Part shown: one piece after another, positions 1 through 10,829 of the stretch | How positions within the stretch are numbered: the first letter of the stretch is position 1 | Layout of the letters: each line of letters starts with the position of its first letter | Assembly (NCBI RefSeq): GCF_035046485.1 | Contig: NC_085138.1 | Coordinates: 428,097,265 to 428,161,264 of the forward strand | DNA: 64,000 nucleotides | Source of the DNA: Aedes albopictus | Lineage: Eukaryota; Arthropoda; Insecta; Diptera; Culicidae | Direction of reading: 5' to 3' | The notes under the pieces: generated by a model | Seen by the model: only the letters and a program-made list of their open reading frames with translations | The model's database searches: none | Told to the model about the DNA's origin: nothing | Program-made: the position numbers and the translations under genes

Positions 1-910
1 TAGAGTACAGTTTTTGAAACCATTGAACGGATTTGGATGAAAATGCATCACGATATTGTCAACCACTGAACTGATTGTTTGCATAATGCATAATTCAGCA
101 ATATCCATTCAGTGGCTCTAGAAAATTTGAGCTGTGTACTCTAAATACCTTGTCCTTAAATCCCCAGGAGTTTTTTTTTCTTTCTAAAACGACTTCAACA
201 AATCAATCTAGAAATTCCTCTGACTTTGTTTACAGAAAAAAAAATCACAACCATTTACAAGATCTTTGAATGTTTCTTTGCCGTTCTTGCAAGAAAATAT
301 CCTTCATTAGCAAGAAATTCTTACACTGAATTTTTATTATTTTACGGTAATACATTATCACTTGTACAGGGATGCTGAAAATATCCTAGCCTTAAAAGTC
401 TCTTAAATAAAGACAAATCAATCAATCAATCCTAGCCTTAACAGTTCTGGTCACATTGCTGGGCTGTGCATTTAACTTGACTATGACTATATTATACTAC
501 CTATTTACTGTAAGCCTTATCTACTTGAAATCAATTCAAAAACTCCCTTAATATTTAAAAAAAATCTACTTTAAATTACTCAATTTTTCCTTGTCTAGAA
601 TATTTTAATGAGTTCCGTAAGATGTTTCGATTGAACTTTAGAAGAAAATGGCTCAAGGAATTTATCGATTTTTTTTTCAGAAGCTTCATCTGGAATTATT
701 TCACATGTTACTAAATGTTAATAAAACTGTTGCAAGAAATATGGCTGTACCAAAACACTGCTTAAAATAGCGGAAAATGAATTCTCAGGACGTACATTCT
801 ACCATTCAATTAAAATAAATTAGTAGTATATTTACAAAGATTTCCATCAAAGTAGACTTAAAGCTAATAGTTCTGGCTTAGTAGAACGCATTATTGATTT
901 TTTTTATTTT
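1..910. other. AT-rich non-coding stretch
   Basis: I see no reading frame or RNA gene here. The only recognisable piece is near 377-432, where a short segment with CAATCAATCAATC resembles the tetranucleotide tail of a LINE or SINE; a related sequence in the other orientation lies at 48418-48490. The rest is AT-rich with homopolymer runs. Confidence 0.6.
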
Positions 911-991
911 CGGGAAATCCCGGGAATTTCGAAAAAATATCCCGGGATTCGGGATTTTTTAGATCCCGGGATTTCCCGGGAAATCCCTGGC
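911..991. repeat. CCCGGGA hairpin repeat, MITE terminus
   Basis: Several alternating copies of ATCCCGGGA and TCCCGGGAA pack into 80 bp and can fold on themselves. Read on the minus strand the right edge begins CAGGGATTTCCCGGG, the kind of CAGGG start common at hAT-type ends. No second end was found, so this is a solo terminus or a small MITE. The family is inferred from the end sequence only. Confidence 0.5.
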
Positions 992-1360
992 AAGACCCTC
1001 TAATTGTGACGCAATATATCTTCTTATGCTACTTAATAATATTAGAAAAAAAAACAATTCTTGTCACCTCAGTATCGAACTGAGAACCTTTGGATTTTCG
1101 AGCCACACTTCACACTGAACACCAAACACTACTGATTAAATGTCATGACCTTCTAACTCACCTCAGTGTTGGAATGCACTTGGTTTCCCTGCGCTATATG
1201 AAGCTCAAAATGCCGAAACGTGATTTCCCGCACAGCTATCACTACCTCTCTCTTGTTAGCACCACCCATTATAAATTATCAGGTCGTTAAACATGATTAT
1301 GACTGTTAACTTTCTTGTAGCTTTTTGGCACTCCAACAGCACCTCTTTCATTGTTATCAC
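992..1360. other. unassigned non-coding segment
   Basis: A short segment at about 1061-1140 carries a weak tRNA-like look on the minus strand, but no proper A and B boxes can be aligned. The open frame at 1090-1290 has no family resemblance. Nothing else is supported. Confidence 0.4.
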
Positions 1361-1363
1361 TAC

Positions 1364-1795
1364 GCAATATACCAACGTTAACGATTCTAGCTTATGCGAG
1401 TTTGTATGCACATTTTAAAGAGTTTATTCTTACTTTTATGCGATTTAGTTTGTACACCAATGCGAGTTTCACTGACATAATAAGAAAAGTACAAGCGAAG
1501 TCGTATAATGCAATTATGCGAATTCAATTGACACTTTGCAAGTCCGCTCGAACTCTTTTGCGAATATGTAAAGTTCGTCGCAATGAAACATCAGATATCG
1601 TTTACTACGAAGTAGTTATACATTATAAAAGTTAATTTGCACTCTTATATGATTCTATCAGATACATCACAATAAGTTCAAAAAATAACATCATATGCGA
1701 TGAAAATTGTCCCTCAGTCGTACATATATGCGATAGTGAGTTAAAATAGTACTTTATACGATGTACAGTGTACATTCTTTTGCGATTTCTGGTTG
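1364..1795. repeat. dispersed repeat with TATGCGA words
   Basis: The words TATGCGA, TTGCGA and TTGCGAAT recur irregularly through about 430 bp on the plus strand, at a density well above the surroundings. The reading frame across 1351-1635 is an accident of this composition. I cannot assign the repeat to a named family. It ends next to the R1 LINE fragment. Confidence 0.4.
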
Positions 1796-1818
1796 TCTGG
1801 GTCCTCAGCACGATGCGA

Positions 1819-2440
1819 CTATGAGCTTAAAGATTCTAGCCACACGACCACGGAGCCACACAGGTGTAGATACTGTCGGAAGCAACCATGACCTGAAAGG
1901 ACCTGTGTCAGGTGGAATGTAACTTCCCCATGGCGCCTAATAATCCAACTATCTACCCTCGGTATCAACCTGTGGGTCCACCTTCCTTTGGTGGAACTGT
2001 CCCACGCGCGCTGCCATTTGACCATAGAGGCCATCCTGGCAGTCCTGCGTATGCCTCTTGTGCCGCGCATTTCGAAGCACTCCATGTCCTCACTGATAAG
2101 AATGCTGATAGGCACCATACCAGTAATGACGCAGAGAGCGTCGTGTGACACGATACGGTACGCGCTCGCAACCCTCAGGCACATTAGCCTGTAAGTACTT
2201 TCCAGCTTCCGTCGGTAGCATTTAGTACTTAGCGCAGTGCCCACGCCGGGCCGCCATACCTAAGTATGGACGTAGCAACACTAGCCAGAAGCTTACGCTT
2301 ACTGGCGTACACCACAGAGCTATTGGACATCATCCGGGACAGTGCCGCAATAGCTGTGGAGGCTCTTTTACAGGCATAGTTAACGTGGCTACCGAAGGTA
2401 AGCTTATCGTCGATCATCTCGCCCAAGTGTGTGACACGTC
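1819..2440 (-). pseudogene. R1-clade LINE reverse transcriptase fragment, frameshifted
   Basis: The minus strand encodes the C-terminal part of a non-LTR retrotransposon ORF2 in two frames. From 2426 to 2229 a frame reads ACKRASTAIAALSRMMSN and later SILRYGGPAW, the end of the RT thumb region. From about 2244 down to 1819 a second frame continues with ESTYRLMCLRVASAY, then KGRWTHRLIPRV and FHLTQVLSGHGCFRQYL. These are typical of the tail of R1-clade elements in insects. A one-base shift near 2230-2245 breaks the frame, and the expected CCHC zinc finger after the last motif is missing. The catalytic RT core and endonuclease are absent, so this is a dead copy truncated at both ends. The family call is from recognised motifs; the exact element name is not known. 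Confidence 0.8.
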
Positions 2441-2469
2441 ACCCCCCTGCGACAGATCAACTGTGGTTT

Positions 2470-2790
2470 ATTCGCTGTGATCAAGCTATTCCACCACTAC
2501 AGCGATCGAACTATTGAATACTATTCAGTGTCTAGACGCCATAATAGTGTTCGGCGCAGTGGTAAAACAAATTATTGTAAACTACACCCTCACCATCTAC
2601 CCACAAATAGCCAACACAAGCTTAAATTCACCAAACCCGACAGCCCTACGCCAAGCAACCGGCGATACAAACGTAGCGATATCCCTATAACCTCCCTGAA
2701 GAAGATCTAAACCAAGGGTCGAAACGTCGGATGAAATAGTATCACCCCGCTAATAATTTATCCGGACCGAAAAGCCAACCATAAAAGGAT
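2470..2790 (+). mobile_element. probable Penelope-like element 3' remnant
   Basis: A 77-residue frame ends LTSLKKI and is followed directly by GGTCGAAACGTCGG. This junction of a short basic C-terminus with a CTGAAGA...GAAACGTC motif is what Penelope-like elements carry near their ends, where a hammerhead ribozyme overlaps or follows the coding end. No reverse transcriptase or GIY-YIG residues remain, so the call rests on the motif and the short tail peptide. It could instead be another retroelement UTR. Confidence 0.4.
2691..2733 (+). ncRNA. hammerhead ribozyme-like motif
   Basis: The hammerhead core can be laid out directly. CTGAAGA (2696-2702) fits the CUGANGA box, GAAA (2721-2724) fits the second box, and GTC ends at 2728 as the cleavage triplet. 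Stem III would be the self-complementary ACGT at 2724-2727, the arrangement seen in dimeric hammerheads of Penelope-like elements. Stem I pairs CCTCC (2691-2695) with GGATG (2729-2733), with one mismatch. Stem II pairs GATCT with GGGTC through two wobbles and leaves A2703 bulged, so it may be decayed. Activity is an inference. Confidence 0.5.
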
Positions 2791-3890
2791 TTTATAATTC
2801 TAATGTCTTTAAAGTTCTAGCGTATTTTGTGTTTCGCCTTCATTTTAATGTCCATCTAGCCGTACTTTTGGAAACACTTCCTGTGCAGCACGAATAACAT
2901 CAGTGTACGCTGCCCGGTTGGTTGGAGAAGGTAGTGTACTTTGCAGTGTCGGCCGGCTAGATGGAAAATGCTGGGAATTTAGCAGTTTTAAACAGCAGCG
3001 CCGCAGCAGAGTGCGAGAGACTATTAAAAACACACAAAGTACGATGCAAATATTAGCAGTGATGATATTTGCGGAATAAATATCGAGCCAGTGGTGATAG
3101 TCCCGCTGGTGGTGGTGGTGCTTTGGTATGTGTACTGTACACACATGCATACTGGTTCCATTCTAATACCCGACGACTAAGTGGGATACTTTGGTATGAT
3201 ATCGACTAGTTACGTGGAGCGTGGTACAAAGGATGTGGAATTCGATAAAATGGTGCGCACCGCCCGTTGGGACAATAATATGCAGTATAAAGTGTTTAGA
3301 CAGGTAGTGATTTTATTCATTAGGATACTAATAGAAGCTGGTTAGGCATAAGAGGCCCCTTTGGAGAATGACGGAGTGAAGTGTTTAAGAGCGAATTGTT
3401 CGTTAGTTTCAAGAATTCAAGTAGATTCCGCCTAAAATTACAAAAATGGAAAATCCTTCAAGGAATTCAATTACTTAAGATTATTTATTCCAAATCAGAC
3501 TCCACTTGAACCTTCAATATCTTCCATGTATGTATTATTTCTAGATAAGTACCTACTTTGTTGGTGTGAGCTAGTAGCGTTACCTAATGATTTTTCTAAT
3601 TAACAATTAAAAATAAACGATCGATAGCAGAGGAAACGCCAAGCAGCAAATAGAGATGATCGACTTGAGAATTATTTAGTAGGAACTTACGGATACATCA
3701 GGACTGAGAATGTCAATGAGTTGCCAATAAGAAACTGCTCTAGCGAAGAATTTCAATCAACAATTTGATTTTAAAACCCCAAACAGTTGCGAAAATAGAT
3801 ATCATTGATTTACCTTATTGAATTTAACAACTGAGTTAAACATTTCCAGCTTAAATTAATCTCCGTCGCATGTTCAACAACCACAGTCTT
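2791..3890. other. unassigned, single-copy-looking DNA
   Basis: A minus-strand frame spans 2845-3150 (101 codons, ending FPKVRLDGH), but it has no recognisable domain and a biased composition at its start. No repeat family or splice-supported exon is evident. The part after 3180 is AT-rich without notable structure. Confidence 0.35.
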
Positions 3891-5120
3891 AATTAAGAAT
3901 CCTGAGGCTCCTCCGAAAGGGTATCAGGTGACATCCAAACTCATCTCTTAGCCCTGATAGAGTGTGCTTTGGCTCCCACCATCTCCGAAGGGAGTTTCCA
4001 GGAGCGCCAAACTTTGAAAAGAGAACAACCATTAAATTAGGCCCCGTTAATCTTTACACCAGCAGCAGCGCAAGCAGCAGCCAAGCACGCGTCGTCAACG
4101 TCGGAATAATTGAAGAGGCAACCTCTCATAAATCGTTAAACATCTCGCTCGGTTGCGCGCATAAAACATCGGGTTTCACAGTGCGTATGAACCTTCGGTA
4201 CGATGTCCTCGCCCGTTGTCGTCATCATTATCCCGGATGATGCGGGTGGGTTCTAATGATGGTAATTATTTAAAAGATTTAACCCCTTTTTCGGATGGGC
4301 AAATTAGGAAATGGGCCTGTGTGCTGGCGATGATGGAGGAGTTCCGATTTTTTTACGGTTGAACTTCCACCCCTTTGGCTTTGGTGCTTGATGTTTTGCT
4401 GCACAGACAGACAGTTAAGGTCGGTCTCAACAGTAAACGTAATTTAGAACTTTATACAATCTGATCTCGGCGGGTTGAGCTGAGATTGATGGCCAGGGAT
4501 GGCGAACACGGATGGCTGAAATTGGATACTTGTTTGCGTTGGTAATGAAGCTGTGGTTTTTGGACTTCATAAATTGACGTGGAAATATGATAAGATTTAT
4601 CCGAAAACTTTAAAGTCGGGTTCTACACAATGATTGGAAGACTTGATATTTCATGGATATCATGTTTCCCAAACAGTCATTCACCAAGCCTCCAACAAAG
4701 TATGTAAATCGTGACTGAATACAAGACATAAGCTTTATGCATTCATTCTCTCTTACCCACCACGTAATGCGTTTTCCAGTGACGCACATGTGAACAACAA
4801 TCCCATCTCACATCTCGCATTAATGCATCCTCACGGGAACCTTCTCCAAGGACGTCCTCAACTGTAGAAGCTGCTGCTGCTGCTGCTGTTGCTTCACATT
4901 GAAATGTTGTCCTCGTTCTCATCCCTGTCATTTGTGGGATTGTGCTTTCCAGTTTGTATGAAATAATTTGCGAGCGGTTTCAAGCCAGCCCCCGCTCCCG
5001 TGCTCGTAAAACCGCTACAAAATGCTTTCAACTAGGGTGGAATGGAGTAAAATCACTGTTTTCTGATTTCTGGTTGTAGTAGTACAGGTCGTTTTGATAG
5101 GGGGTTGTCGATATGTCAGT
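3890..5120. other. single-copy-looking island, possible regulatory DNA
   Basis: Base composition is more balanced than in the neighbours and none of the repeat families of this window appears. A plus frame of 92 codons (3962-4240) has low-complexity Ser and Ala and no domain. A short CTG/CAG run lies at 4868-4890. This may be intronic or regulatory DNA of a large gene; nothing in the sequence proves it. Confidence 0.35.
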
Positions 5121-5122
5121 TA

Positions 5123-5817
5123 GAGTGGGTCATCGTTTATATGGAAACAAAATTCAATGGTATCCCATCAGATCAAAGCTCTTTTGATTCCATTTCAGGA
5201 CCCAAATAAGTGTGCAAAATTTGGGCACGATCGGTTATGTCTACGTTTTGCGCATCGCGTTTGAAGTTTGTATGGGGTTTTACATGGGAAAACACACTTT
5301 TTTGCATTTCTCTCATAACAAGCTCGAATTTTTCTAAAACCATGTAACCGATAAAGTGAAAACATAGCCTAGGGTGTCCTGAAAAACTTTGTCGAAGACC
5401 GCGAAGTGATCTGATGCTTATGAAAAAAGTTATAGCGTTGGCATTGCTTGGCGAAACAGCACGATTTTGTTGCTATTGTTGTTCCTTCACATGTTAAACA
5501 TAAACACATGCTTGCGTTTCGTTGGTTATAACTATTTCCACAAGTATCGGATTGCTTTGCGGTCTTCGACAAAGTTTTTCAGAACATCCTAGGCTATCAT
5601 TTCATAGTATCGGTTAAAAAATTTCAGACAAACTTTTTCAACTTATGACGAAAATGCAAAAAAGTATGTTTTCCCATACAAAATCCCATACAAATTTCAA
5701 TTGCAATGCGCAAAGTGTAGACGCAATCGATCGCGCTCAAATTTTGCACAGATACTCAGGACCCGAAACGGAATCAAAAAAGCTTTGATCTGAGAAAACG
5801 GTTCCGATGAACCACGC
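5123..5817. mobile_element. foldback MITE, 695 bp, TA-flanked
   Basis: The left arm (5123 to about 5440) is the reverse complement of the right arm (about 5520-5817) with scattered mismatches, leaving an ~80-bp loop. Ends read GAGTGGGTCATCG and, inverted, GCGTGGTTCATCG, with TA on both sides (5121-5122, 5818-5819). The arms carry AACTTTGTCGAAGACCGC near the loop, a box also present in the elements at 14247 and 61378. There is no coding capacity, so it would depend on a transposase elsewhere; a TA duplication fits the Tc1/mariner group or relatives. Confidence 0.8.
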
Positions 5818-6044
5818 TAATGTCAGTGTTATCTGCCAAGGATAAATTCTTTCTACTGTATCGTACGATATTTTGAAATCAATGGGTTCGATTCGATGCC
5901 AACGTAGGACCCCTCTGTGGTCTTAGTTAGTTATGGACAGCATTTTTCTGCCAAGTTGAAAAATAGAGCTTCCACGCCAGTATGGACATAGATGTTTAAA
6001 ATACGCAACAAGCTTATCCAAACTTACCAATTCCTAAATTCATG
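5818..6044. other. short unassigned spacer
   Basis: The segment lies between two palindromic elements. No coding or repeat signal is visible. Confidence 0.4.
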
Positions 6045-6383
6045 GGGATTTTTTTATTAACGTACGGGTTTGGGCCGAAGGGTCTACGATTTTCATGAAA
6101 CTTTTTCAACAGGCTGGGCTCATGGATATATTAACAAAAAAAAAGAAAAAAAATCAGGGTCGCCTATTTTCCAGGAAAACTCAGGTGGGCTTTTTTTGTT
6201 TTCCCCTGACACTACTTACTTTAAAAAATCATAACTCAAGAATGAAGCATCGCAGAAACAAAGTTTTTTTTTTAGAAAATAAAAGCAAATATTCTCAGAA
6301 ATCCAAAAAAAGGAACTGGAAAAAGTTTTTTACGATTTTTTTTCAATGTTGAGAAAATTTATAGAGATAAGCCGAAAAAAATA

Positions 6384-6557
6384 CACCCGAATCTTTTTTT
6401 GCACGGTATAACTCAGTCAATTTTTAACCGATTTTCATGAAATTTTGTACACATGTAGGCACGGTTAGTACTATCAGTGTACAAAATTTCATGAGAATCG
6501 GTTAAAATATGAGTGAGTTATAGCAAAAATCAGACCCGTGCAAAAAAGAATCGGGTG
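6384..6557. mobile_element. MITE, 174 bp, TA-flanked
   Basis: The ends are CACCCGAATC and, inverted, CACCCGATTC, flanked by TA on both sides. The arms continue through a GCACGG block and a CGATTNTCATGAAATTTTGTA block, giving a near full-length hairpin. It is non-coding. Confidence 0.75.
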
Positions 6558-6590
6558 TAAAAAAACTATTTTTGAGAAGGTTATTTTATA

Positions 6591-7958
6591 GGCTTTAGGA
6601 CATTTGGTCGAATGACATTTGGTCGAAAGTACATTTGGTCGAACGGACATTTGGTCGAATGGACATTTGGTCGAAACCTATTTTTTGGAAGAAGAAGCAT
6701 ATGACATTTAGTCGAATGGACAATTCGTCGAATGGACATTTGGTCGAAAGGCACTAACTGATGAAGAGCTTTGAATGGAAAATAATTTTCTAGATTTCGG
6801 TATAATAATTTATATGTTACTGAACTTATTCGGTTGAAAGTACGTTTGGTCGAATGGACGCTATGTCGTATAGCAATTTGATCGTGTTTAATTATATCAA
6901 ACATAAAAAAGCAAACATTGTAGTGCAGTGTAGGTTTCGGCTCTTCTTTCCAGTTTCACCATTTCATTGCGTTTTTGTATATAACATACTGGCTTTTCCA
7001 TCAAATATTTTTCCTTCTTTTCAACATACTCTGTTCTTTCAAGTGTATTATTTGTGCTGAGAGTGAAGAGTGGACATTATGGTTGTGATTTTTTCATCTA
7101 TGATTTTTCCTTCTTTTGAACATAGGCTATTCTTTCAAAATTCGTATTTGTACTATGTTTGCTGTCATTTTATCATGAATTTTTCCTTCTTTGAGACATA
7201 GGCTATTCTTTCACGTTTATTTATTTCATTGCGTTTTCCTGTACCAACTACTGAATGTTTCAGAAGCAATTTCTCCTTTTGAATACAAGCTGTTCTTCCG
7301 TTTGATATTTGGATGTTATTGCTGCAGACATTTTCATCGGATATTTTTCCTTCTCTTAAGGACAGATTGGTTAGGATCCAAAACACGCGACTTCGAGCGT
7401 ACACATCTCTTCGTAAACAAAACCAGTGCACCTGATCTTCTTGTTTCAAGCTTATTATAAGTGAGCGAAAACAGCATTATACAATGCACTGTTGTTTGAA
7501 GCTTGCTTCTTGAGAATTGTGCGTCTGAAGTTCTGATGCACTGTTGAAGTGGGATTTCAAGACGTTTGTCCTTAAACATAGGCTATTCTTTGACGCAGTG
7601 TTGCATATGAACTGAACGCGAGCCAAAATGGTTATTTATGCAACAAGTTGCAAAATGATGATTTTTTTCCAGCACGAGTCGTACATTTATTCAACGAGGC
7701 TTGCTTGTTCAATAACATATAAAAAATTATGATACCGAAATCTACATCTCTTTTCATCAGTTAGTGCCTTTCGACCAAATGTCCATTCGACGAATCGTCC
7801 ATTCGACTAAATGTCATATGCTTCATTTTCCAAAAAAATGGCTTTCGACCAAATGTCCATTCGACCAAATGTCCGTTCGACCAAATGTACTTTCGACCAA
7901 ATGTCATTCGACCAAACGTCATTCGACTAAATGTCTTTCGACCAAATGTCATAGATTC
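6591..7958. mobile_element. tandem-word foldback element 1, ACATTTGGTCGAA type
   Basis: The element is bounded by a perfect 9-bp direct repeat TATTTTATA (6582-6590 and 7959-7967). Its ends read GGCTTTAGGACA and, inverted, GAATCTATGACA. Each end is an inverted array of a 15-16-bp word, GACATTTGGTCGAA plus a two-base linker (TG, CG or AG), at about 6597-6860 and 7767-7950. Each array is broken by an AAGAAGCATATGACATTTAG-like block. The interior has loosely repeated modules CCTTCTTTTGAACATAGGCTATTCTTTC near 7013, 7109, 7187, 7277 and 7571, split here by unrelated bases. Nine-bp duplications and repeat-built inverted ends recall Foldback or Mutator-like elements. No transposase is encoded. Confidence 0.75.
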
Positions 7959-8094
7959 TATTTTATAACCTTTATTCGCTATAATTTTGTTGCACAATGT
8001 CCAAATGTGCCATGTAAGCCTTTTTTTTTTTAAATCATAACTCAAGAACGATGCATCGTAGAAACAATTTTGTGAAAAATTACCATATAATATA

Positions 8095-9016
8095 CACTGG
8101 ATGGCCAAAATGTTTAGGATAGGCAACTTTTTTTCTTTAACAAAAAAATCAACATGCTGTAACTTTTCATAGAGTGCATCAAAAAATCTCAAATTTTGAC
8201 TGTTTGTCAACCTATTATATGTGCTTCATTGGTACAAATTTGGGCTCGATTGATCAATTTTTCGCGAAGTTAGAGCCGATCGGGTAAAACACTATTTTTA
8301 GACAACTATTTTTTGAGCTGTCATATCTCGGAAACCAGTGAACCGAATTGAATGAATTTTTTAACGTTTATCAACAATATATTGATACTTAATACGACGT
8401 AATTAAATTTAATATTTTCTCACGGCGAGTTAAGTTATACCGGGTTGAAATTTTTACCAATATAGAGGAAAATAATTCAAATTTACAATACCACGCAAAA
8501 ATTATTAAATTTGTTCTTCCTTCAATCTAATTAGGCTCTAATATATCTGATTAGAGATAACTTGAGAACAGAAGTGGAAAATCTTTGGATATCAACACTA
8601 AAATTTATTGACATTGATGTGAAAAAAATACATTTTTTCGAGAAAAAAACCAAAAAGTGTCAATCCATGATAACTTTTTTCAACGTTTGAAAAGTACGTA
8701 TGTTTTAATAGTTTGTGAAGCATTTACATATTGATAGTGTACGTTCAAAATTTCATTCAATTCGGTTCACTGGTTTCCGAGATATGACAACTCAAAAATG
8801 AGTTGTCTAAAAAATAGTGTTTCACCCAAACGGTTCTAACTTCGCGAAACATTAATCAATCGAGCCCAAATTTGTACCAATGATGCACATATAATAGGTT
8901 GACAAACAGTCAAAATTTGAGATTTTTTGATGCACTGTATTAAAAGTTACAGCATGTTAATTTTTTTTTGTGGGAGAAAAAAAGTTGCCTATCCCAAACA
9001 TTTTGGCCATCCCATG
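8095..9016. mobile_element. foldback MITE, 922 bp, TA-flanked
   Basis: The ends are CACTGGATGGCC and, inverted, CATGGGATGGCC, followed by AAAATGTTTNGGATAGGC in both arms, with TA at 8093-8094 and 9017-9018. Arms of roughly 280 bp match closely, including a GTTCACTGGTTTCCGAGATATG-type block next to the loop and GACAAACAGTCAAAATTTGA further out. The central part is AT-rich and unpaired. There is no reading frame of note. Confidence 0.8.
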
Positions 9017-9736
9017 TAGGCTTCACAAAATTGGCCATAGCTCAAAAACGAAAAAAAAAAAAAAATACATTCCAAAAATTTCAGCAATTAAGGGCGAACG
9101 GGACAATCGAGGAAATATCCGCCATTGCTCTTTTTCTATTAAAATGGTTATCTCAGATTCTGCTTCATATTATGGCACAAAAATTTATCATTGTGTATGC
9201 TCACTTGCAGTCCATATGCTGATTGTTTTTCAGCCTTTTCTGTTCGATAGAAATCGAGATTACCATCTTCAAAATCGCGAGGCAAATTGTTAGAAAGAGA
9301 GGGAGGATAAGAAAATTAGCACGGCGTCCCGTATGACCTTAAAGGTTATAAAGGTTTGAAAATTTTCCACGAGTTGTGGCATAGTTTTTCCCACTTTTCT
9401 TTACGAATTTTCTCAACTGTGGAATAATCTGTGGAAAACTTTTTTCATTTCATATTTTTTTTTTAATTTCTGAGAAAATTTGCTTTTATTGTCTAGAAAA
9501 AAAATGTTTCTGCGATGCTTTGTTTTTGAGTTATAATTTTTCAAAGTAAGTAGTGTCAGGGGAAAACAAAAAAAATCCACCTGAGTTTTCCGGGAAAATA
9601 GGCGACTTAGATTTTTCTATTTCATTTTTTTTTTGTTCAGAATCCATGAATCCATGAAAAAATTTCATGAAAATCTGAGACCCTTCGACCCGATTTGTTC
9701 GATAATAAAAAAAAATCCCCACATGGAACAATTTCG

Positions 9737-10570
9737 CATCTATCCCTCCTGCAACACGGCCAGCATAATCGTCAGTCAGTTCGCAGCTAAGGCATGGTGT
9801 TTTGTACCGGATGGAGAGCATAAGCTGTGTAATTCCTATACTCCCAGGACGGAAAGCGTGAATTGTGCTCCGCCTGCACGCTGGGGATGGAGTGAAGATT
9901 CACTATATGCCGCCACCACACAACACAGTAACACTGGCACTGATAAACAGACAACAATGAAAGGCTTTTGATGATAAGCTTGGGCTGCTGGTGGAAGGAA
10001 AGGATACGACGAGGAACGAAGTATTTGACACATTTTGCGGAGAAGAATTTATCTCACAGAATGGTTATGAATCTGTAGAATTTAACAACAACAACACAAA
10101 TAGGGAAATCGTGGGTTGATCGCTGTACAATGGGGAAGGAGATTCAATGTTTACTGAAATGTGATTTTCAGCTGACTAATACCATTTTTTTATCATTGTG
10201 AGATGACTGATACTAGTTTCGGTAGTTTTCGGTAAACAGTTCAAGACGGCTTTGGAGAAATTTTCCAAATAGGGTATATGTGCCATCAGTAACCTCGCGC
10301 TCCCATATTCATCCTTTTCGAAAACTAGCGATTACGTCACCAATTGATTCCGTTCTTTTTGTTCTCATTGGTGCTCACTTCTAACAAAAAATATAAAAAA
10401 AAGAAACATAACAATCAGCGCTTAACTCCTTGTTTTTCGTAGGATGAAAATGGGAGCCACATGCTCAATAAGGTATCCAATAACCTAATTCCTACCAAAG
10501 TCAACGCAGTTTCTTTTTTGAAGATGCATTACCATAACTTTTTTTGTTTTTCTTTATGACTTGACATTTG
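9737..10570. other. single-copy-looking DNA
   Basis: An open frame on the plus strand to 9971 has no domain I recognise, and its start lies inside the preceding palindrome. Near 10330-10470 a TATAAAAAAAAG-rich segment is loosely similar to 17840-17960, inside foldback 3, so part of this may be old repeat. No exon can be supported. Confidence 0.35.
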
Positions 10571-10797
10571 CATTGGAACTTGGCCTGCCTCTCTTTAACT
10601 TAGTGTTCTTGGAGCACTTCAACAGTTATTAATTGAAGGGCTTCCTTTGCCTGCCATTGCATGAATTTGTACATTGTGTGGCAAGTACAATGATACACTA
10701 TATCGAGGGTGTCGAGAAAATTTCTCGACCGGAACGGGAATCGAACCCGCCGTCTCCGGATTGGCGTTCTGTAGCCTTAACCACTAGGCTTACTGGA
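10571..10797 (-). mobile_element. tRNA-derived SINE, family B, copy 1
   Basis: On the minus strand the tRNA-like head starts near 10797, with an A-box region CTAGTGGTTAAGGC and a B box GGGTTCGATTCCC (10735-10748 on plus). A body follows with CTCGACACCCTCGATATAG, then the shared downstream block ending GGCCAAGTTCCAAT. Four other copies occur in the window, all on the minus strand. The element is non-coding and would rely on a LINE reverse transcriptase. Confidence 0.8.
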
Positions 10798-10829
10798 AAT
10801 TTTAGATATAGGTTAGGTTAAATATTAAA

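Larger units (their letters stand above)
6045..9720. mobile_element. large palindromic element with three nested insertions
   Basis: The terminal arms (about 6045-6350 and 9420-9720) are inverted copies. Both contain a GGGGATTTTT end, a GAAGGGTCTNNGATTTTCATG block, a TTTTCCCCTGACACTACTTA-like block and a CATAACTCAAGAATGAAGC-like block. A further direct copy of the last block sits at 8027-8070, so the interior is itself partly duplicated. Between the arms lie a 174-bp MITE (6384-6557), a tandem-word foldback (6591-7958) and a 922-bp foldback (8095-9016). No clear target duplication was found at the outer ends. A solo arm of the same family lies at 13366-13610. Confidence 0.65.

Noticed and set aside
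3962..4240. 92-codon frame beginning MCFGSHHLRR
   Set aside because: Low-complexity Ser/Ala core and no family; not supported as a gene, though the DNA may be functional.
6600..7950. CRISPR-like direct repeats in the terminal arrays of the foldback elements
   Set aside because: Words are 15-16 bp with two-base linkers, no spacers, inverted at the other end, and the context is a eukaryotic transposon.
10330..10470. Shared segment between 10330-10470 and 17840-17960
   Set aside because: Resemblance is limited to AT-rich words and one GGGAGC block; too weak to call an element by eye.
10571..10797. tRNA genes at the SINE heads (also 19880, 26331, 41481, 50548, 57052)
   Set aside because: A and B boxes are present but acceptor stems do not pair and each is fused to a SINE body; they are tRNA-derived retroposons.
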